In this document: piece after piece, positions 9,141 through 18,448 of the stretch
How the letters are laid out: every line of letters starts with the position of its first letter
How positions within the stretch are numbered: the stretch's first letter is position 1
Source: Candidatus Pristimantibacillus lignocellulolyticus
GTDB lineage: Bacteria; Bacillota; Bacilli; Paenibacillales; Paenibacillaceae
Assembly: GCA_023639215.1 (NCBI GenBank)
Contig: CP097899.1
Span: 4,522,001 to 4,586,000 of the forward strand
Length of the DNA stretch: 64,000 nt
Reading direction: 5' to 3'
The notes under the pieces: model-generated
Told to the model about the DNA's origin: nothing
The model's input: only the letters and a program-made list of their open reading frames with translations
Database searches by the model: none
Program-made: the position numbers and the translations under genes

Positions 9141-10136
9141 TTAGCCTAGGAACTTTGCAATTAATGCAGCCTTAGTATCAGCATATTGCTTTTGGAATTT
9201 GGTAGCATCATCGCCAATTTCATAACCATGTTGCTCTAGCTGTGAGTTCAAACTACTTATTGCTTCACCAACTTTTGTATCGCACTCTCCTAGCGCAGCA
9301 ATACCTTGATCAAGATAGGTTTGCTTTTCACTATCTGATGCGGATACATACTTGTCATACAGGCTATAAGCTTTTGTAGAACAAGCCGTTTGTAATTCTT
9401 CAAGCTTCGTCTGAGTTGCAGCTACAATACTTGCTCTTGTCGGTTTAGTTGGATCAACTTCTCCCGATCCTGAACCGCCTGTTCCAGTACCCGGATTAGT
9501 TCCAGTACCTGGATTAGTCGAGCCATTGCCATTCCCTGGATTAGAACCCCCTTGATTCTTATCCAGCTTCATTGTAATGCTTTTAGTAACGCCATCATAT
9601 GAGATAGTACTGTTAGTTTGTTCTGAGAAGTATCTAACTGGAACATATACTGTACCCTTATAATTGATCGTTATAGCATCGATAGGTGATGGCTTCTTCA
9701 CACCAAAAAACTTATATTTTGTTTCAATTGTAGCCAGTGTAATCTTCTCTGTGCGAGAAGTAGATGCGGGCTTTGTAATATCCGCATTTGCAGTTAAGAA
9801 TTGCTTTTTATACTGTAGCAGTTGTTTCAATTGTGCAGTTGTAGGTTGATCAATGATAACTGTCGAATTAGCTTGGTCCCATACAACCCACAGTTCAAAC
9901 AAATAGCTTGCAAAGCGAATCGGTACATAAGTACGGCCTTTGTAAACAAATGCCTGTTGCTCTTTGGACGTGTGATAAACTTTACCATCCACAATGAAAT
10001 GCATATCCATACGCTCGACTGTAAGTGTTTGTTTGCTTGCTGCTTCACTTAATTGTGAACCAACAGAGCTACCTCCTACCATCAAAACTAATAAAATCGC
10101 GATGGTTTGTACTACTCTTTTCATAGATAATCTCAT
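9141..10136 (-). CDS. Secreted stalk-domain (copper amine oxidase N-domain) protein
   Basis: The protein has about 331 residues from the chosen start MRLSMKRVVQTIAILLVLMV, which is a signal peptide. Two copper-amine-oxidase-N-like (stalk) repeats follow: FVYKGRTYVPIRFASYLFEL (about residue 65) and INYKGTVYVPVRYFSEQ (about residue 160). Then comes a Gly/Asn/Thr/Pro-rich linker (about 195-230) and a helical C-terminal domain of about 95 residues with two cysteines (LQTACST, LGECDT) that could form a disulfide. GGAGGAG at 10141-10147 selects the ATG at 10136 over an upstream in-frame ATG at 10169. It sits between the phosphatase and SLH genes. No enzymatic role is implied; stalk domains are common surface modules in this family. 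Confidence 0.85.
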   Translation of the reverse strand: MRLSMKRVVQTIAILLVLMVGGSSVGSQLSEAASKQTLTVERMDMHFIVDGKVYHTSKEQQAFVYKGRTYVPIRFASYLFELWVVWDQANSTVIIDQPTTAQLKQLLQYKKQFLTANADITKPASTSRTEKITLATIETKYKFFGVKKPSPIDAITINYKGTVYVPVRYFSEQTNSTISYDGVTKSITMKLDKNQGGSNPGNGNGSTNPGTGTNPGTGTGGSGSGEVDPTKPTRASIVAATQTKLEELQTACSTKAYSLYDKYVSASDSEKQTYLDQGIAALGECDTKVGEAISSLNSQLEQHGYEIGDDATKFQKQYADTKAALIAKFLG

Positions 10137-10162
10137 TTCTCTCCTCCATTTTCTCGTTTGCC

Positions 10163-10924
10163 TTACCAAAATCTATACCAACTACGCTTTGCTACTAAGG
10201 GAAGCTCTTGTTCAATCGCTTCATTATGCAGTAACAGCTTAGCGTTGTTTTGATAGTAATCAACAAATTTACTCCCTAACTGTTTATGTATGAATTGGTA
10301 TGCTTCAGAAAGAATACATGGTCTAGTCTGGACATTGTGCGCGTCTGTTGCAATAAAATGAACAAGTCCTTCTTTACACATCGTTAATGATATTTTTTGT
10401 ATGTTTTTACCTAGCTGACCTGTTATAGAGTTGGTCGTCATCTGAGCTAATGCTCCATCTCGAACGAAATCTCGTAATCTAGTACTATCATTAGCAAGTT
10501 CCTTATTACGTTCTGGATGTGCAATAATCGGAACGATACCTATTAAACTTAACTCATACAAGAGCTCTTCTGCTAAATCAGGAACATGTGAACTTGGAAA
10601 TTCTACAAGCATATATCTACTATTATTAAGTGACTGAAGCAGTCCATTCTCGTAATCTAGTAAAAGATCCGAATAAGTACGCACTTCTTGTCCAGGATAT
10701 ATATGTAATGGAATATTATGTATTTCTAATTGTTGTGATAATTGCTTAACTGCCTCTATTATCGTGTCACGTTCATTAATAAAGCGATGTGCTCGATGAT
10801 GCGGAGTTGCCACAATATGATGAATTCCATCTTTCACCGCCTGTCTTGCCATCATAATTGCTTCTTCCATATTTGAGGTGCCGTCATCAATTTTAGGCAG
10901 TATATGACAATGTATATCAATCAC
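10163..10924 (-). CDS. PHP-type tyrosine phosphatase CpsB/YwqE
   Basis: This 253-residue manganese-dependent phosphatase acts on BY-kinases. It begins IDIHCHILPKIDDGTSNMEE, with the metal-binding HCH near residue 4. Further PHP motifs are HHIVATPHHRAHRF, YPGQEVR, IPIIAHPERN and FIATDAHNVQTRP. The start codon is GTG at 10924, with GGAGAGG 8 bp upstream. It heads the locus that contains its likely substrate, the BY-kinase at 5.1-5.8 kb, although the stalk and SLH genes lie in between. Its product resets the kinase by dephosphorylating the tyrosine cluster. Confidence 0.93.
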   Translation of the reverse strand: MIDIHCHILPKIDDGTSNMEEAIMMARQAVKDGIHHIVATPHHRAHRFINERDTIIEAVKQLSQQLEIHNIPLHIYPGQEVRTYSDLLLDYENGLLQSLNNSRYMLVEFPSSHVPDLAEELLYELSLIGIVPIIAHPERNKELANDSTRLRDFVRDGALAQMTTNSITGQLGKNIQKISLTMCKEGLVHFIATDAHNVQTRPCILSEAYQFIHKQLGSKFVDYYQNNAKLLLHNEAIEQELPLVAKRSWYRFW

Positions 10925-10940
10925 AGTTAAATCCCTCTCC

Positions 10941-11188
10941 TAATGTATTCCAATTAGTATAATATAAATCCCCCATATTTTCCAGTGAAAATATATCTAT
11001 ATTCTTATTTTTATTCATATTACCTGAGCCGTTTATTACTTTATCTCTATTATTTATTTCATATATCATATTTATAGCACTTTATTACTATATCTTAATA
11101 TCCATCTACATTATTCGACAATCAATCCGTGACTTTAACATTATTTCTGATTATTTCTATTCTATCTCAATAATTTTATTATAAGGAA
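10941..11188. other. AT-rich intergenic region, likely promoter of the polysaccharide locus
   Basis: No open frame or repeat is convincing here. On the minus strand TATTATACT near 10955-10965 is a possible -10 box for the phosphatase gene, but no good -35 is visible at the right distance. Confidence 0.35.
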
Positions 11189-11236
11189 AAAGAGCTATTC
11201 CAATGTAGATTTTAACTTACATTGGAATAGCTCTTT
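11189..11236 (-). terminator. Long perfect hairpin with T-run, no gene of its own
   Basis: A 19-bp perfect stem (AAAGAGCTATTCCAATGTA and its complement) encloses a 10-base loop. On the minus strand it is followed by CTTTTTCC, the form of an intrinsic terminator. parC already has its own terminator about 150 bp earlier, so this is either a backup or the end of a separate short transcript. Confidence 0.65.
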
Positions 11237-11382
11237 CGCATTATTGATGGTATGAATAGCCTAAGAGTGAATTTGTGTCACCTGAAAATTGATTAAACAT
11301 GTCTAATCACAACTAACATTAAAACTGTAATCATCTGTCACCACAATTGATTTGTCGCTGAATCTAATTATGCCCATTAGCT

Positions 11383-11420
11383 AAAAAAAGGTTCTCCTAA
11401 AGTATTAATTAGGAGAACCT
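11383..11420 (-). terminator. parC terminator
   Basis: AGGTTCTCCTAA and TTAGGAGAACCT form a 12-bp stem with an 8-base loop. On the minus strand seven T residues follow directly. It lies 18 bp after the parC stop codon. Confidence 0.9.
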
Positions 11421-11437
11421 GCTTCAATTAATTATAA

Positions 11438-13900
11438 TTAAACATCCGTTTTTGCGATTCCAGTTAACTCTTTAAGTTGGAACATTGTACTAATGGCGTC
11501 ATCTTTATCGATGCTAAAGACTGCTCTACCAATCGCTTTACGCTCTTCTATAATCGTACGTTCAGAATCTACAGTATATTTACTACCTTTTTCAGTAAAT
11601 GCTGCAACCTGAATCGGTTCTCGACAATAGAATGCTGCAAATAACTTCGAACCATTTGTGCGAACCCGTTTACCTTCTTTGAATTCAAAGGTTTGAACGC
11701 CTTTACCACCTCGAGCTTGAATCGGATAATCAAGTAACAATGTACGTTTCCCGTGACCGGTATCAGATACGACAAGTATCTCACCCTCATCATTATCAAC
11801 CCAAAGTCCCGAAATAACCTCATCATCTGCTTTTAAGCTAATACCTTTAACTCCACCAGCAATACGTCCCATTGGATTCACTTCACTTTCAGAGAAACGA
11901 ATGGACATCCCTTGTGCAGTAACCAGTATCAATTCTAATGCTCCATCACTCAATGCTACTGTTACAATTTCATCACCATCAGCTACTTTACATGCTGAGA
12001 TTGCTGTTGAGCGAGTCGTTGCATATTCTTTCAGTTCCGTTCGTTTGACTTGCCCTCGCTTTGTAACAAATACGAGACTCTTCTCGATGTTCAAATCTCT
12101 AATAGGAATAACCGTGACAATACTATCATCTTTCGCAAGTGGAATGATGTTAACGATTGCTGTCCCTGTATCCTTCCATTTGAACTCTGGAATCTGATGA
12201 ACAGGCAGTAAGAAGTATTGTCCTTTTTTCGTAAATAAGAGCAAGTTATCTAAAGTGTTCACTTGTAAGAAGTCACGAATTACATCGCCATCCTTCACGC
12301 CTGAACTTTCAAGTTCAGCACCTGACCTCGTGTAAGAAAGCATATTTGTACGCTTCACATAACCTTCGTGACTCAATGTAACAAGTACATCTTCCGAATT
12401 AACGAGTACTTCCAGATTTACTTTCAGCTCTTCAACTTCACTTTGAATATCAGAACGACGCGGAATTTCATAAGTCGTTTTGATCTCAAGTAGTTCCTGT
12501 TGAATTACAGAAATTAATTTCTTAGGATTATCAAGAATAGAACGCAAATACTTAATCTTTTTCATCGTATCCGCATGTTCTTTTTCTAAAGAATTAATCT
12601 CAAGATTCGTTAAGCGATACAATTGTAATGTTAGAATAGCATCCGCTTGCCGCTCACTAAATCCATATTTCGCCATCAAATTATCGCTAGCATCAGCACG
12701 GTTTATAGAAGCTTTAATCGTTTCTATGATTTCATCCAGAAGGTTAAGAGCTTTCACTAGTCCTTCTAGAACATGAGCACGATCTTCAGCTTTTTCGAGA
12801 TCATATTGAGTACGTAATGTAACAATCTCTTTCTGATGCTCGATATACGCAGCAATCATTGAAATAATTCCTAGCTGTTGTGGCGCTTTGTTCACAATAG
12901 CTACCATATTAAAGTTATAAGTAACTTGCAAATCTGTTTTTTTGAACAAATATGCAAGAATACCAGTAGCGTCTGTTTCTTTCTTCAGCTCGACAACAAT
13001 TCGCAATCCATTACGACCACTCTCATCACGAACTTCAGCAATACCATCTATTTTTTTCTCAAGTCGAATATTTTCCATCGCCGTAACTAGACGGGATTTT
13101 ACAACTTGATAAGGAATTTCTGTAATAACGATCTGCTGTTTGCCACCACGAAGCGTCTCGATTTCTGTTTTGGAGCGTAAGTAAATACGTCCCTTACCTC
13201 TTTCGTAGGCATCACGAATACCTTCTTCCCCCATAATAATACCACCTGTAGGGAAATCGGGTCCTTTAACAATTTGCATAATTTCAGAAAGCTCAATTGA
13301 TGGATTATTCATATAAGCAATACTAGCATCAATAATCTCACCTAAATGATGTGGAGGAATTTCTGTTGCAAATCCAGCAGATATTCCACTTGCACCATTG
13401 GCTAACAAATTCGGATAACGCGATGGTAACACGACAGGCTCTTTTGTTGTATTATCAAAGTTATCTTTGAACAATACGGTACGCTTTTCAATATCGCGTA
13501 ATAATTCCATCGCTATCTTCGATAAGCGCGCTTCTGTATAACGCATCGCAGCTGCAGGATCATCATCTTGTGATCCCCAGTTTCCATGACCGTCAACAAG
13601 TGGATATCCCATCTTCCAAGGTTGCGCCATCCTTACCATACCCTCGTAAATAGATGAATCACCATGGGGATGATAGTTACCCATAACGTCACCGACGGTT
13701 TTAGCAGATTTACGATATGGTTTATCAGGACTATTACCTGAATCATACATCGCATATAATATACGACGTTGTACTGGCTTCAAGCCGTCGCGCACATCGG
13801 GTATAGCACGATCTTGTATTATATATTTGGAATAGCGCCCGAAGCGGTCTCCAACCACTTCTTCTAGAAACGCCGGTAAAAATTCTTCTAAAGTACTCAT
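11438..13900 (-). CDS. parC: DNA topoisomerase IV subunit A
   Basis: This 820-residue subunit cuts and rejoins DNA to unlink replicated chromosomes. The quinolone-resistance region is seen in GNYHPHGDSSIYEGMVRMAQ (about residue 75). The catalytic tyrosine is in AAMRYTEARLS (about residue 119). The C-terminal half has the six-bladed pinwheel repeats, with QARGGKG as a degenerate GyrA-box-like motif. I call ParC and not GyrA because the partner directly upstream is a clear ParE, and because gyrBA normally sits beside dnaA-recF, absent here. AAGGAGCGAGG precedes the ATG. It is 54 bp downstream of parE and very likely co-transcribed. Confidence 0.95.
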   Translation of the reverse strand: MSTLEEFLPAFLEEVVGDRFGRYSKYIIQDRAIPDVRDGLKPVQRRILYAMYDSGNSPDKPYRKSAKTVGDVMGNYHPHGDSSIYEGMVRMAQPWKMGYPLVDGHGNWGSQDDDPAAAMRYTEARLSKIAMELLRDIEKRTVLFKDNFDNTTKEPVVLPSRYPNLLANGASGISAGFATEIPPHHLGEIIDASIAYMNNPSIELSEIMQIVKGPDFPTGGIIMGEEGIRDAYERGKGRIYLRSKTEIETLRGGKQQIVITEIPYQVVKSRLVTAMENIRLEKKIDGIAEVRDESGRNGLRIVVELKKETDATGILAYLFKKTDLQVTYNFNMVAIVNKAPQQLGIISMIAAYIEHQKEIVTLRTQYDLEKAEDRAHVLEGLVKALNLLDEIIETIKASINRADASDNLMAKYGFSERQADAILTLQLYRLTNLEINSLEKEHADTMKKIKYLRSILDNPKKLISVIQQELLEIKTTYEIPRRSDIQSEVEELKVNLEVLVNSEDVLVTLSHEGYVKRTNMLSYTRSGAELESSGVKDGDVIRDFLQVNTLDNLLLFTKKGQYFLLPVHQIPEFKWKDTGTAIVNIIPLAKDDSIVTVIPIRDLNIEKSLVFVTKRGQVKRTELKEYATTRSTAISACKVADGDEIVTVALSDGALELILVTAQGMSIRFSESEVNPMGRIAGGVKGISLKADDEVISGLWVDNDEGEILVVSDTGHGKRTLLLDYPIQARGGKGVQTFEFKEGKRVRTNGSKLFAAFYCREPIQVAAFTEKGSKYTVDSERTIIEERKAIGRAVFSIDKDDAISTMFQLKELTGIAKTDV

Positions 13901-13954
13901 AAACCTCGCTCCTTAAACTTTTCATCAGTATCACGAACTTGAGGAAGTGTGAGC

Positions 13955-15922
13955 CTACTCAACATACTCTGTAAAGTCTACATTTTCGATGATCCAGCGT
14001 TTACGAGGATCTACTTTGTCTCCCATAAGCGTAGATACACGACGTTCTGCCTTAGCAGCATCTTCGATTTGAACTTGAAGCAGCGTACGCGTCTCAGGAT
14101 CCATTGTCGTCTCCCAAAGCTGATCAGGGTTCATCTCACCAAGACCTTTGTAACGTTGTAATTCGTATCCTTTACTCATTTCTTTTGCATAATTTTGTAA
14201 CTCTTCGTCACTCCAAGCATAACGAACTGTGTTAAGCTTTCCTGATTTACGAGTTACTTTATATAAAGGTGGCTGAGCGATATAGACACGCCCACTATCA
14301 ATTAACGGCTTCATATAACGGTAGAAGAATGTAAGTAGTAACACTTGAATATGAGCTCCATCAGTATCAGCATCGGTCATAATGATGACTTTGCTATAGT
14401 TACTTTCATCAGCTTCAAATTCAGAGCCTACACCAGCACCTATTGCAGATATAATTGCACGGTACTCTTCATTTTTCAAAATATCAGCAAGTTTTGATTT
14501 CTCGGGATTCATCGGCTTACCTTTAAGTGGTAAAATTGCTTGATGTTTCGAGTCTCGTCCTTGCTTAGCTGATCCGCCAGCAGAGTCACCTTCTACAATA
14601 AATAACTCATTGCGACTAGCATCTTTAGACTGGGCAGGAGTAAGCTTACCACCCAAATTGGAACTTTCACTACGTTTTTTCCCTGAGCGTATCTCTTCTC
14701 GTGCTTTACGCGCTGCTTCACGTGCCTTTGCAGCTTGTACAGCTTTCTTCAAAAGAGATTGTCCAACTTGTGGATTTTCCTCAAGAAAGACATTCATACG
14801 CTCTGTTACAATGGCATCAACTGTACCACGTGCAGATGAACTTCCGAGTTGATCTTTCGTTTGACCAACAAATTCAACCTCAGACATTTTTGTATTAATG
14901 ACCGTCATCATACCTTCACGTAGATCATTACCATCAAGGTTTTTATCCTTCTCTTTAAGGATACCTACCTTACGAGCATAATCATTCATTACACGAGTAT
15001 ATGCTGCCTTAAACCCTGTCTCATGTGTACCACCGCCACGAGTTGGAATAGAGTTAACGAAGGATACGATGGTTTCTGTATACCCATCGTTATATTGAAG
15101 GGCAATTTCAACTTCAATATCTTCTTTCTCACCAGCAAAATGAACAACATCATGCAAGACGGATTTACCCTCATTCAGGAATTCGACAAATTGACTCGCT
15201 CCACCTTCGTAATGGAAAATATCCATTGTACCAGTGCGGTCATCTTTGATCGTTACTTTCAAACCCGAATTAAGAAAGGCAATTTCTTGTAAACGCTCTG
15301 ATAAAGTATCGTAATTGAAATGAATGCCGTTAGTGAATACTTTAATATCCGGTTTGAATGTAACTTTTGTTCCCGTGCGATTTGTATTCCCAGTCACTTC
15401 AAGTGTAGTTACTGGTTCTCCAACATGCTCTTTACCTTTTTTATCTATCCAATATTCAAAACGTTGCTTATGAATTTTTCCATCACGGAAAATCTCTACC
15501 TCTAGCCATTCTGACAATGCATTCGTAACTGATGCACCTACGCCATGCAAACCACCGGATTTCTTGTACCCGCCGCCGCCAAACTTTCCACCTGCATGCA
15601 AAATTGTAAATACGACTTGAGGAGTTGGAATTCCTGATTTGTGCATAGCTGTCGGAATACCTCGACCATTATCATGAATGGTAATCGAACCATTTTTATG
15701 TAATGTCACTTCTATCGCTGAACAATGCTTAGCTAAATGCTCATCCACAGCATTATCAATAATTTCCCAAACCAAATGATGTAGTCCAGAGTTACCAGTA
15801 CTACCAATATACATACCTGGACGTTTTCTTACTGCGGTTAATCCTTCAAGAATTTGAATATCATCCGCACCATAATCTTCGCTCTTTGAAGCTGTATTAA
15901 AAAGATCGATTTGCTCTGTCAT
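13955..15922 (-). CDS. parE: DNA topoisomerase IV subunit B
   Basis: This 655-residue ATPase subunit of topoisomerase IV has a GHKL ATP-binding fold: IIDNAVDEHLA, IHDNGRGIPT and SGGLHGVGASVTNALSE. The TOPRIM metal-binding motifs are FIVEGDSAGGSAKQGRD and MTDADTDGAHI. RYKGLGEMNPDQLWETTMDP is the usual C-terminal signature. GIPTAMHKSGIPTPQVVFT is the ParE version of that region. GGGGGAAGATC precedes the ATG. It is the first gene of a parE-parC pair; upstream is a repeat-rich region of about 1 kb. Confidence 0.96.
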   Translation of the reverse strand: MTEQIDLFNTASKSEDYGADDIQILEGLTAVRKRPGMYIGSTGNSGLHHLVWEIIDNAVDEHLAKHCSAIEVTLHKNGSITIHDNGRGIPTAMHKSGIPTPQVVFTILHAGGKFGGGGYKKSGGLHGVGASVTNALSEWLEVEIFRDGKIHKQRFEYWIDKKGKEHVGEPVTTLEVTGNTNRTGTKVTFKPDIKVFTNGIHFNYDTLSERLQEIAFLNSGLKVTIKDDRTGTMDIFHYEGGASQFVEFLNEGKSVLHDVVHFAGEKEDIEVEIALQYNDGYTETIVSFVNSIPTRGGGTHETGFKAAYTRVMNDYARKVGILKEKDKNLDGNDLREGMMTVINTKMSEVEFVGQTKDQLGSSSARGTVDAIVTERMNVFLEENPQVGQSLLKKAVQAAKAREAARKAREEIRSGKKRSESSNLGGKLTPAQSKDASRNELFIVEGDSAGGSAKQGRDSKHQAILPLKGKPMNPEKSKLADILKNEEYRAIISAIGAGVGSEFEADESNYSKVIIMTDADTDGAHIQVLLLTFFYRYMKPLIDSGRVYIAQPPLYKVTRKSGKLNTVRYAWSDEELQNYAKEMSKGYELQRYKGLGEMNPDQLWETTMDPETRTLLQVQIEDAAKAERRVSTLMGDKVDPRKRWIIENVDFTEYVE

Positions 15923-16000
15923 GATCTTCCCCCAATCAACTACCTGTCATTGTCTTTATTAATGAAGTTTAATTAAAATTAACATTGTCTTCAAGTGAAT

Positions 16001-16190
16001 GTTCAAAAAGCGGGCTTTCGAAAGCTGTGAAGATCGAGTTGCTTTTCGGAAAGAGGACAACTAAGTAAGACGTATATAGTGTACTTTATTAGTACACTAG
16101 TCCCGAACTTCCCAAGTAAGCTTCAGCTTCGATAGCGAGAAAGTTTCCTGCATCACTTCGTTATCAAAGTCTGCTTTTTGAACATCCTCT
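16001..16190. repeat. MITE-like element, copy 1 (diverged)
   Basis: The left end GTTCAAAAAGCGGGCTTTC and the right end (CTGCTTTTTGAAC, preceded by TTATCAAAGT) are inverted repeats. The right flank AAGAGGAT-GTTC on the minus strand matches the AGAGG flank of the other copies. The interior differs from copies 2 and 3. It includes its own hairpin, AGTGTACTTTATTAGTACACT, at about 16078-16098. It lies upstream of parE. From 16191 to 16389 I see nothing coding or repeated. Confidence 0.7.
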
Positions 16191-16389
16191 TAAAACAAAC
16201 ATATTAACATCATACTCGCAATACTGCCAATTAGGCAAACAGTAATCCCAATTTTTGTGAAACAATGATTGGATTTTATCATAATTTACCGTTTCATCGA
16301 TACGAACATACATTCTACACGACTAGAGCGAAGATAGCAAATACAATCGAAAAGATATTGATAAACGTTCAACGATAGTATGAGATATC

Positions 16390-16950
16390 GACGCTTTAGA
16401 CCTCATTTTTAGTGTCTATGTGGCGATTACTTGAGAAATCGTCGCATTTGGCATCATTTTTAGTGCCTACGCGACGATTACTTGAGATATCGAGGCATTT
16501 AACCTCATTTTTAGTATCTATGTGGCGATTACTTGAGAAATCGACGCATTTGACCTCATTTTTAGTGTCTGCGCGACGATTACTTGAGAAATCGACGCAT
16601 TTAACCTCTTTTTTAGTGTCTACGCGACGATTACATGAGATACCGAAGTATTTGACCTCATTTTTAGTGCCCAAGCGACGATTACATGAGAAATCGACGC
16701 ATTTGACCTCACTTTTAGTCCCATTCTACGATTACTTGCGAAATCGTCGCATTTGACCTCTTTTTTAGCGCCTATGTGGCAATTACATGCGAAATCGACG
16801 CATTTGACCTCATTATTAGTGTCTATGTGGCGATTACATGAGAAATCGACGCATTTGACCTCATTATTAGTGCCCATGCGACAATTGTATGCCACATCGA
16901 CGCATCATACCTCATTTTTAGGGCTTATGTGGCGATTGCATGCTATATTA
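16390..16950. repeat. 51-bp tandem repeat array, about 11 units
   Basis: Units begin at 16390, 16441, 16492, 16543, 16594, 16645, 16696, 16746, 16797, 16848 and 16899. All are 51 bp except the unit at 16696, which is 50 bp. A typical unit reads GACGCATTTGACCTCATTTT, then TAGTGTCTATGTGGCGATTA, then CTTGAGAAATC. GCGACGATT and AATCGACGC on either side of ACTTGAGA give each unit-unit junction a near-perfect 9-bp hairpin. Because 51 is divisible by 3, both strands stay open for long stretches. The 50-bp unit breaks those frames, and there is no ribosome-binding site, so I do not treat them as proteins. Confidence 0.9.
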
Positions 16951-16993
16951 ACGCACAGTAAAGATGAACTTTGATCAACTTAATTCCATAGGC

Positions 16994-17042
16994 AAAAAGC
17001 TTTAGCCAATCCCTGATTCCATCACGGATAACTAAAGCTTTT
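16994..17042 (-). terminator. Terminator of the M14 peptidase gene
   Basis: AAAAGCTTTAG (16995-17005) pairs with CTAAAGCTTTT (17032-17042). On the minus strand the hairpin runs into CTTTTTGCC. It lies 30 bp after the peptidase stop codon. Confidence 0.8.
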
Positions 17043-17071
17043 ATAACATATTATATCCAATTATTAGTTCA

Positions 17072-18268
17072 TCAAGCGTTAACGCTCTTCATTGACTCCA
17101 ATATAATAGCTTTCGTAGCTTCATAAATATCATTAAATTGATCTAACGGCAGTGGATTTACCCCTAATCCTAATTCAATCGTAAACCCAGGTCTACGCCA
17201 ATCTTGTATGAACCAATCTTTATAACCAGCTGTACTGTTCACCGTTCGGACTGCAGTATATCCACTCGCTTGTGCCATTCGATTTGCAATCATTTCTGAT
17301 TCAGGTGGTTCAAGTCCTTGGAATCCCCAATAAATTTCTTCCCCTTGCGTATGCAACGCTAACACTTGGTTGAAATTTCTCTCTTTTGTCAGATCTGCAA
17401 GTGCAATAACTTCAGGCTCAGTTAGAGGGGCAGTACCTGAGTAATCTCGTGGAGCTGGCTCTTGCGGTCCTTGTACAGCATCAACCTCCCAAAGTGCTGG
17501 GAACTGTTTATTAAGATCAACACCATTAATATTGGCTTTCCAACCTTGAAAATCAGTACTTTCATCATTAATGTAATATGCATTTGAGCGAAATGGCTCT
17601 TCGTCTGGTAAACCATTCAACACAAGATTTACACCATCCGGATTAACCATTGGAACGAAAGAGAAGGTATTCGTCTTATAACTTGGATAAATACTTTGAC
17701 CGTTCAATGTTCCACTATTCGTTAATGCAAGCAAGTAATCATTGATAAATGTCATCAATGATGCCGCAGTAATCCATTCATTGGCATGCATCGCTGCATT
17801 ATAATGTAACTCTGATGGACCCGTTCCTAACCGCAATTCTAATATGTCTTTGCCCATCACTGATTTTCCGATCGAATTCACAGTTAACATCGGATATACT
17901 TCCATTAATCTCATAGCATCTTGATATAAATGATCATATGTGTAATTTTTGTTAGCATTGATAACTCTGCCAACAATTCGACGAGGCAATCTTATTTTTG
18001 ATCCAATGTGTAATTGATCAACTTCTAAATTCGGATTACTTTGCAATAAAAGATTTACTGTAATATTGTTACGCTTAGCAATTTGCCAAATCGTATCGCC
18101 CGCTACAATTTCATATTCATACCATTCATAACCAGGAATTATGACAACGTCTCCGATTTGTAATTGTTCGCCTAGATTCGGATTTGCGTCGATAATTAGT
18201 CCAATTGGGATTTCGAACATGACACTATAATTCCACAACGTATCACCTTGTCGAACCAATATTTCCAT
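17072..18268 (-). CDS. LysM / M14 gamma-D-glutamyl-diamino acid endopeptidase
   Basis: This 398-residue cell-wall peptidase has two N-terminal LysM domains (VRQGDTLWNYSVMFEIPIGL and YEIVAGDTIWQIAKRNNITV; residues 1-95), which bind peptidoglycan. A zinc carboxypeptidase M14 domain follows. Zinc ligands are in HANEW (about residue 162) and LALHTQGEE (about 308); the catalytic glutamate is in FTIELGLG (about 368). The layout matches Lysinibacillus endopeptidase I and Bacillus YqgT. It has no signal peptide, again like endopeptidase I, so it may work in the sporangium or spore (inference). AAGGAAGGA precedes the ATG. It stands alone with its own terminator. Confidence 0.92.
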   Translation of the reverse strand: MEILVRQGDTLWNYSVMFEIPIGLIIDANPNLGEQLQIGDVVIIPGYEWYEYEIVAGDTIWQIAKRNNITVNLLLQSNPNLEVDQLHIGSKIRLPRRIVGRVINANKNYTYDHLYQDAMRLMEVYPMLTVNSIGKSVMGKDILELRLGTGPSELHYNAAMHANEWITAASLMTFINDYLLALTNSGTLNGQSIYPSYKTNTFSFVPMVNPDGVNLVLNGLPDEEPFRSNAYYINDESTDFQGWKANINGVDLNKQFPALWEVDAVQGPQEPAPRDYSGTAPLTEPEVIALADLTKERNFNQVLALHTQGEEIYWGFQGLEPPESEMIANRMAQASGYTAVRTVNSTAGYKDWFIQDWRRPGFTIELGLGVNPLPLDQFNDIYEATKAIILESMKSVNA

Positions 18269-18448
18269 CCGTCATTCCTTCCTTTCCAAATGCTCTTATT
18301 CTAGCATATGACAGAAGCCTAGAAATCGTGAATGAATTCAACTTGAGGGAACATGACAAGCGAATCCTTAAGGATAAAATATTGTATTCAATGAATCTGC
18401 GAGTTTGTATCATTGCATCTACAAGTTCTGTTTCAAATTCTGAAAGAA

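Noticed and set aside
11569..13934. Several 60-100-codon frames overlapping parC
   Set aside because: They are out-of-frame shadows of parC without initiation signals.
11438..15922. gyrA/gyrB instead of parC/parE
   Set aside because: The ParE-type GIPTAMHKSGIPTPQ region and gene order parE-parC fit topoisomerase IV; dnaA and recF neighbours of gyrBA are absent.
16390..16950. CRISPR array
   Set aside because: The units are repeated along their full length with no unique spacers, and no cas gene is in the window.
16396..16974. Open frames on both strands across the 51-bp array
   Set aside because: They follow from a repeat length divisible by three, break at the 50-bp unit, and have no ribosome-binding site.
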